From: Harryflintia acetispora
GTDB taxonomy: Bacteria > Bacillota > Clostridia > Oscillospirales > Ruminococcaceae
Assembly (NCBI GenBank): GCA_004340125.1
Contig: SLUK01000003.1
Coordinates: forward strand, 1-64,000
Direction: 5' to 3'
Length of the DNA stretch: 64,000 nt
A program made the translations under genes and the position numbers. The notes beneath the pieces were generated by a model, which worked only from the letters and a program-made list of their open reading frames with translations, did not search any database and had not been told where the DNA came from. This document shows, in pieces, positions 60,338-64,000 of the stretch (positions are counted from its first letter, which is position 1; each line of letters opens with the position of its first letter).

Positions 60338-61972
60338 TTTATCGGCTTGTTTCCGTTCCGGCTGCGGGTCAGGCGGCAAATGGATTTCTCCCACGAAGTT
60401 AAAGACAATATCCACTTTCTGAAAACGCTTGCCGTCTATCTTCTCCGGCGCATGGACAACTATCTTCTTGATAAACTCATTGACGATAGTAGGCGTTAAT
60501 TCCGTTATTCCTACATACTTGCGGATAATAGCGGCGAAGCTGTCAAAGTCGCTTTTATTCTGCTCGTAAGTATCAACTTCCTGTTGTTCTGCCTTTACTC
60601 TTTCCGTCAGTTCTTTCTGCTCTGCTTCATATTCTGCGGACAGCTTCAAAAATCTCTCATGGCTGATTGTGCCGTTGATGTCGTCCTCATAAATCCGCTT
60701 GAAAATCCGGTCAAGTTCCGCAATCCGTTTCTTTGCCTGTCCGACCTCACGCCGCTTGCGCTTCATGTCCTTTTCCGCTTTGTCAAACCGCTGTTTCTGT
60801 ATCAGTTCCATAAAAGCGGTGATGTCCTCATAGAACATAGCTGTTACAGCAAATATCCGTTGAAGAACAATCGTTCGCAGGACTTCCTCTCTGATAAAAT
60901 GTGCGGTACAATCTCCCGTATTGCTTTTATACCTTGCACAGCGGTAATGGTCTTGCGAACCGTCAAAACTTTTGCAGGTGGCAAAGTGCAGTTTACTTCC
61001 GCAATCCGCGCAGAATACCAAGCCGGAAAACATTCCCTGTCGCTCTGCCTTGGTTGGACGGCGTTTGTTCGCCCTCAATTCCTGTACCCGTTCAAAGACA
61101 GCTTCCTCAACGATTGCTTCATGCGTATTGCGGAAAATCGCCTGCTGTTCCTTTGTGGTAGGAATACGCTTTTTCAGCTTGTGAGATTTTGAATAGCTTT
61201 TGAAGTTTACAGTATGTCCGCAGTAATCCATACGCTCTAAAACCCCTACAATCGTGCTTTCATTCCAACTATACGGATTTTCCGGAAGCACCTTGCCTTT
61301 TTGCTTTGCATAGTGGGCTTTGGTAGTAAGTACCTTGTCAGCCGTCAGAATTTTTGCTATCTGCATAGGTCCTTTTCCGGCAACACATAAATCAAAAATC
61401 CTCTTTACCACAGCGGCGGCTTCTTCGTCCACAATCCACTTTTTCCTATCGGTAGGGTCAACCTTGTAGCCATAGGGAGGCTTTGTCAGATGTTCTCCTG
61501 CCATGCCTTGCGCTTTCTTGATTGCCCGTACTTTTTTACTTGTATCTTTTGCGTAAAAATCATTGAACAAATTGCGGAATGGGGTAAAATCATTATCGCC
61601 TTTGGCGCTGTCCACGCCGTCATTGATTGCGATATAGCGCACATCACGCTCTACGAAAAAGATTTCCGTATAGTAACCGACTTTCAGATAGTCACGCCCC
61701 AAGCGAGACATATCTTTGACTATGACTGTTCCCACATTTCCGGCTTCAATCTCTGCTATCATGCGGTTAAAATTCGGGCGGTCAAAGGTTACGCCGGAAA
61801 CACCGTCATCAATGAAAAATGTTGGATTAGTAAAGCCGTTGTCAGTAGCGTATTTGGATAATAACACTTTCTGATTGACGATGCTGTTGCTGTCCCCGTC
61901 CAATGCGTCCTCTTGACTTAAACGGGCGTATAATGCTGTTATCTGTTCGGGCATATATGTATTTGCTGTCAT
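60320..61972 (-). CDS. Large serine recombinase (TnpX/TndX type)
   Basis: A 550-aa site-specific recombinase that excises and inserts an integrative element. N-terminal resolvase domain with catalytic Ser19 in YARLSQED, then recombinase domain, zinc ribbon (FCADCGSKLHF, CARY, TGDCTAHF), and a coiled coil rich in Lys/Glu (about 400-500). AGGAGG lies 9 nt before ATG 61972. AT-richer and with different codon use than the host, as expected for acquired DNA. It ends next to the non-coding RNA region. Confidence 0.93.
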   Translation of the reverse strand: MTANTYMPEQITALYARLSQEDALDGDSNSIVNQKVLLSKYATDNGFTNPTFFIDDGVSGVTFDRPNFNRMIAEIEAGNVGTVIVKDMSRLGRDYLKVGYYTEIFFVERDVRYIAINDGVDSAKGDNDFTPFRNLFNDFYAKDTSKKVRAIKKAQGMAGEHLTKPPYGYKVDPTDRKKWIVDEEAAAVVKRIFDLCVAGKGPMQIAKILTADKVLTTKAHYAKQKGKVLPENPYSWNESTIVGVLERMDYCGHTVNFKSYSKSHKLKKRIPTTKEQQAIFRNTHEAIVEEAVFERVQELRANKRRPTKAERQGMFSGLVFCADCGSKLHFATCKSFDGSQDHYRCARYKSNTGDCTAHFIREEVLRTIVLQRIFAVTAMFYEDITAFMELIQKQRFDKAEKDMKRKRREVGQAKKRIAELDRIFKRIYEDDINGTISHERFLKLSAEYEAEQKELTERVKAEQQEVDTYEQNKSDFDSFAAIIRKYVGITELTPTIVNEFIKKIVVHAPEKIDGKRFQKVDIVFNFVGEIHLPPDPQPERKQADKQEKTA

Positions 61973-61976
61973 GTGT

Positions 61977-62234
61977 TCATTCCTCCTGTAATGAACGCCC
62001 GACAAACAGGTTGCTATCTTCATTATAGCGGACTTCTCTTTCTTTGTCAGCAGGCGTTTTGACGGTTTCCGATTTTATGAGCCGCTTCATCTTTTCAAAA
62101 AGCAGCTCAGAACCGCCGCATGAGGTAGATACCTCAAAGTAAGTGCCACCGATTTTGTAAGTGACTGTTTCGTTTGCCGGATTACGCTGTTTTACTTGAA
62201 AATTTGCCGTTTCCTGCTTTTGTTCCTGTTCCAT
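61977..62234 (-). CDS. Transposon-encoded TnpW-family small protein
   Basis: An 85-aa protein (VTYKIGGTYFEVSTSCGGSELLFEKMKRLI) of the TnpW family that accompanies TnpX-like recombinases in clostridial integrative elements; its role in the reaction is unknown. It lies 4 bp upstream of the recombinase gene and shares its transcript. Confidence 0.85.
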   Translation of the reverse strand: MEQEQKQETANFQVKQRNPANETVTYKIGGTYFEVSTSCGGSELLFEKMKRLIKSETVKTPADKEREVRYNEDSNLFVGRSLQEE

Positions 62235-62259
62235 TCCTTTCCCGTCCTTTCCTTGTTTT

Positions 62260-62375
62260 GTAATGTGATAAGTTTCGTAGCAAGCATATGATTGTTTCTT
62301 ATTAGGAACGCTGTAAATACAAGGCTTTTCGGAGCCTACAATCCGAAAAAAATAATATTTGATCTATCACATTAC
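62260..62375. repeat. 11-bp inverted repeat flanking a 94-bp spacer upstream of parB
   Basis: GTAATGTGATA at 62260-62270 and its exact reverse complement TATCACATTAC at 62365-62375. Between them is a GGCT/AGCC hairpin (near 62319-62332). Followed by a terminator at 62381-62414. Could be a recombination or replication site, or a regulatory RNA fold. Confidence 0.6.
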
Positions 62376-62380
62376 GCAGA

Positions 62381-62414
62381 AAGCCGTCCAGGTGCTATCT
62401 TGGGCGGCTTTTTT
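62381..62414 (+). terminator. Intrinsic terminator upstream of the ParB gene
   Basis: 10-bp stem (62381-62390 with 62401-62410, one G-T), 10-nt loop, then TTTT. With the inverted repeat before it, this suggests a short transcript or an attenuator in front of parB. Confidence 0.7.
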
Positions 62415-62502
62415 GCGTGGATAGACCGGAAGGAGGCAGAAAAATAATTGCAGAAATTTAATCCGCAAAATTGTGCAACTTTCACGAAAAGGAGGTTAGT
62501 GA

Positions 62503-63963
62503 ATGGCAGATGAAAAACTGAACACGGGCCCCGAGGCGCAGAAAACCGAAGAGGCCCCCGCGCCCGCTGTGGCTGATCCGGCCCACGGGGAGGCCGCCGT
62601 TCCCGAACACCCGCCGGAACAGGCCGGGCCTGCCGAGCCCGGCGATGTGGTAATCTCTGCGGAGCAGATTGACGCGCTCATGGCGGAAAAGCGGCAGGCG
62701 GCCCGAGCCGAGGTGGAAAAGGCAGAGGCATCCCGTGAACCGGAAGCTGGGGCTCCTGCGCTGGATCGTCCTGCCGCTGAAAGCGAGAAAACCGAAAAGC
62801 CGCGCCGGGGCCGTCCCCCTAAATCTGATAAGGCGGAACGCACCGGGCCGGAGGCTGAAAAAGAACCCAAAAAGTCCGGGCCCCGCAAGGGCCGCCCCTC
62901 TAAGGCTGACAAGGCGGCCCCCGGCGAGGCCCAGCCGTCCAAACGAGACAAATTGTCCCGAAGTGGCGGGAAAGCTCCCGATGTTCCTGTTCCCCCGGAT
63001 GCCGGAAAGGATAAGCCCGCAAAGGAGGCCGCTCCCCCGGAGCAGGGTGTGACGGAGCCGGCTGTGCCGCCCCGTCCTGTGGAGGAGGGAAAGCTGGTCT
63101 ATCTGAAACTTTCCGAACTCCATCCGTTCCATACATTCCGCCCCCATCCGTTCAAGGTGCGGGACGATGCCAAAATGCAGGAAACCGTGGCATCCATCAA
63201 GCTCAACGGCGTTATGGTGCCCGGCCTTGCCCGCCCGGAAAAGGACGGAAACGGCTATGAGATTGTGGCAGGCCATCGCCGCTGCCGTGGCAGCGAGCTG
63301 GCTGGGCTGGAGGAAATGCCCTTTATTGTCCGGGATATGACCGACCACGAGGCGGTGGAGGCCATGAAGGACAGCAACAAGCAGAGGGATCAGACGCTCC
63401 CCAGCGAACTGGCCGCCCTTTTGGATCTGGAGGTAGAGGACATCAAGCACCAGGGCTCCCGGCTGAAAAATGTAGCCGAGGGCGATGTGGGGAAACGCTC
63501 GGTTGAAATCGTGGGCGAGGCGCATGGCATGAACTATAAAAAGGTCATGCGGTATCTGCGCCTTAACCACCTTGTCCCGGAGCTCATGGATAAGGTGGAC
63601 GATAAAAAGATGGGCTTCATGCCTGCGGTGGAGCTTTCCTATATCAAGCCGAAAAATCAAAGGCTGATTGCCGTTTCCATTGACGGGGAACAGGCGTCCC
63701 CCTCTCTGGCCCAGGCGAAACAGCTCCGGGAGCTGGATAAGGAAGGCAAGCTCAACGGCGATGTGATTGACGGCATATTAAGCGAAAAGAAAAAGGAGGA
63801 TCGCGGCGTGATTATTTCGATGGCCGAACTGGAGAAGTATTTTGGCAAGGAAGCCACTCCCGCCAAAATGAAGGAGCAGATCATGACTTTGCTGGACGAG
63901 TGGAAGGAGAAACAGCCGCCCGAGCTGGCAAAGGCTCCGAAAAAGATGGAAAAAGACAAGTAA
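62503..63963 (+). CDS. ParB/RepB/Spo0J-family partition protein of an integrative element
   Basis: A 486-aa protein with a long Pro/Ala/Glu/Lys-rich N-terminal region (about 1-200) containing AT-hook-like RGRP and KGRP pieces, then a ParB domain: LKLSELHPFHTF near 207, GLARPEKDGNGYEIVAGHRRCRGSEL (box II, AGHRR near 255) and MKDSNKQRDQTLPSELA, and a helix-turn-helix part (KKVMRYLRLNHLVPELMDKVDD). Such proteins are encoded in Tn1549-like conjugative elements and in plasmids. AAAGGAGG precedes ATG 62503. It carries inside it, and just after its stop, the same 18-bp palindromic sequence. Confidence 0.88.
   Translation: MADEKLNTGPEAQKTEEAPAPAVADPAHGEAAVPEHPPEQAGPAEPGDVVISAEQIDALMAEKRQAARAEVEKAEASREPEAGAPALDRPAAESEKTEKPRRGRPPKSDKAERTGPEAEKEPKKSGPRKGRPSKADKAAPGEAQPSKRDKLSRSGGKAPDVPVPPDAGKDKPAKEAAPPEQGVTEPAVPPRPVEEGKLVYLKLSELHPFHTFRPHPFKVRDDAKMQETVASIKLNGVMVPGLARPEKDGNGYEIVAGHRRCRGSELAGLEEMPFIVRDMTDHEAVEAMKDSNKQRDQTLPSELAALLDLEVEDIKHQGSRLKNVAEGDVGKRSVEIVGEAHGMNYKKVMRYLRLNHLVPELMDKVDDKKMGFMPAVELSYIKPKNQRLIAVSIDGEQASPSLAQAKQLRELDKEGKLNGDVIDGILSEKKKEDRGVIISMAELEKYFGKEATPAKMKEQIMTLLDEWKEKQPPELAKAPKKMEKDK
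62944..62961. repeat. Palindrome copy 1 inside parB
   Basis: CGAGACAAATTGTCCCGA, an imperfect dyad centred on the A of GACAA-A-TTGTC. Copy 2 lies at 63977-63994 with the same 18 bases; with flanks the joint consensus is CTTCG(A/G)GACAAATTGTC(C/T)CGAAG. Confidence 0.75.
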
Positions 63964-63976
63964 CCCGACCACACTT

Positions 63977-63994
63977 CGAGACAAATTGTCCCGA
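63977..63994. repeat. Palindrome copy 2 after the parB stop
   Basis: Identical 18 bases to 62944-62961, 14 bp after the parB stop codon. Candidate binding site for the ParB protein (parS-like) or an operator of the next gene. Confidence 0.75.
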
Positions 63995-64000
63995 GGGGCC

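Noticed and set aside
62482..63660. 392-codon minus-strand frame opposite parB
   Set aside because: Shadow of the parB gene; composition rich in Gly, Arg, Phe, no motifs.

Overview
The window reads as a chromosome segment of a high-GC, anaerobic, endospore-forming member of the Clostridia, most like the Oscillospirales/Ruminococcaceae. This is inferred from gene content only: spo0A, spoIVB, spoIIQ and a gerA operon; [FeFe]-hydrogenase maturation genes hydE-hydG-hydF; a ferredoxin-dependent 2-oxoacid oxidoreductase; a type II fatty-acid operon; and clear sigma-A promoters (TTGACA-N17-TATAAT type). TTG start codons placed behind good Shine-Dalgarno sequences are frequent. The last 4 kb is the left end of an integrative element.

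Layout. 1-1470: 3' part of an Ig-like (BIG2) surface protein. 1532-10134: fatty-acid synthesis, with fabD divergent from fabH-fabG-fabF-accB-fabZ-accC-accD-accA and then acpP, which has its own promoter inside accA. The promoter region between fabD and fabH carries two TAAC/GTTA dyads that look like operators. 10182-13286: two tandem secreted paralogues (GLUG/beta-helix type), each bounded by GACCGC hairpins. 13577-16853: a P-loop ATPase, ferredoxin and the alpha, beta and gamma subunits of a branched-chain or other 2-oxoacid:ferredoxin oxidoreductase. 17081-18600: a stress-type SDR and a small membrane protein. 18806-24711: an AraC-type membrane sensor divergent from a sugar ABC importer (lipoprotein plus two permeases, no ATPase).

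24766-33552: EFR1 flavo-ferredoxin, a GNAT, spo0A-spoIVB, the gerAA-AB-AC operon, and DUF421/DUF4363. 33658-44148: mixed housekeeping genes (methyltransferases, MgtC, flavin reductase, lepB, B12-type radical SAM, a virus-related B116-like small protein, rlmA, thioesterase, NSS transporter, CPBP protease, VOC). 44313-48407: hflX, then an ARE-type ABC-F resistance gene behind a long folded leader, then a Cdd1-GNAT fusion. 48460-53587: radical SAM gene divergent from a hydrogenase-system regulator plus hydE-hydG-hydF, which sit behind a leader with a conditional terminator. 53674-59203: cca, spoIIQ, a split TauE pair, tcdA, a GNAT, probable 6S RNA and a DUF1292 protein.

59357-60337 has no convincing protein gene. 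It has a perfect consensus promoter, many helices (some long-range) and a terminator, and reads as a large structured non-coding RNA of about 0.9 kb. From 60320 on there is a large serine recombinase, TnpW and a ParB-family protein whose gene contains, and is followed by, identical palindromes.

The most interesting items are the large non-coding transcript (59391-60337), the two regulatory leaders (45592-45910 and 49481-49669), the shared dyads of the fatty-acid promoters, the palindromes in and after parB, and the Spo0A receiver in which the conserved lysine is glutamine.
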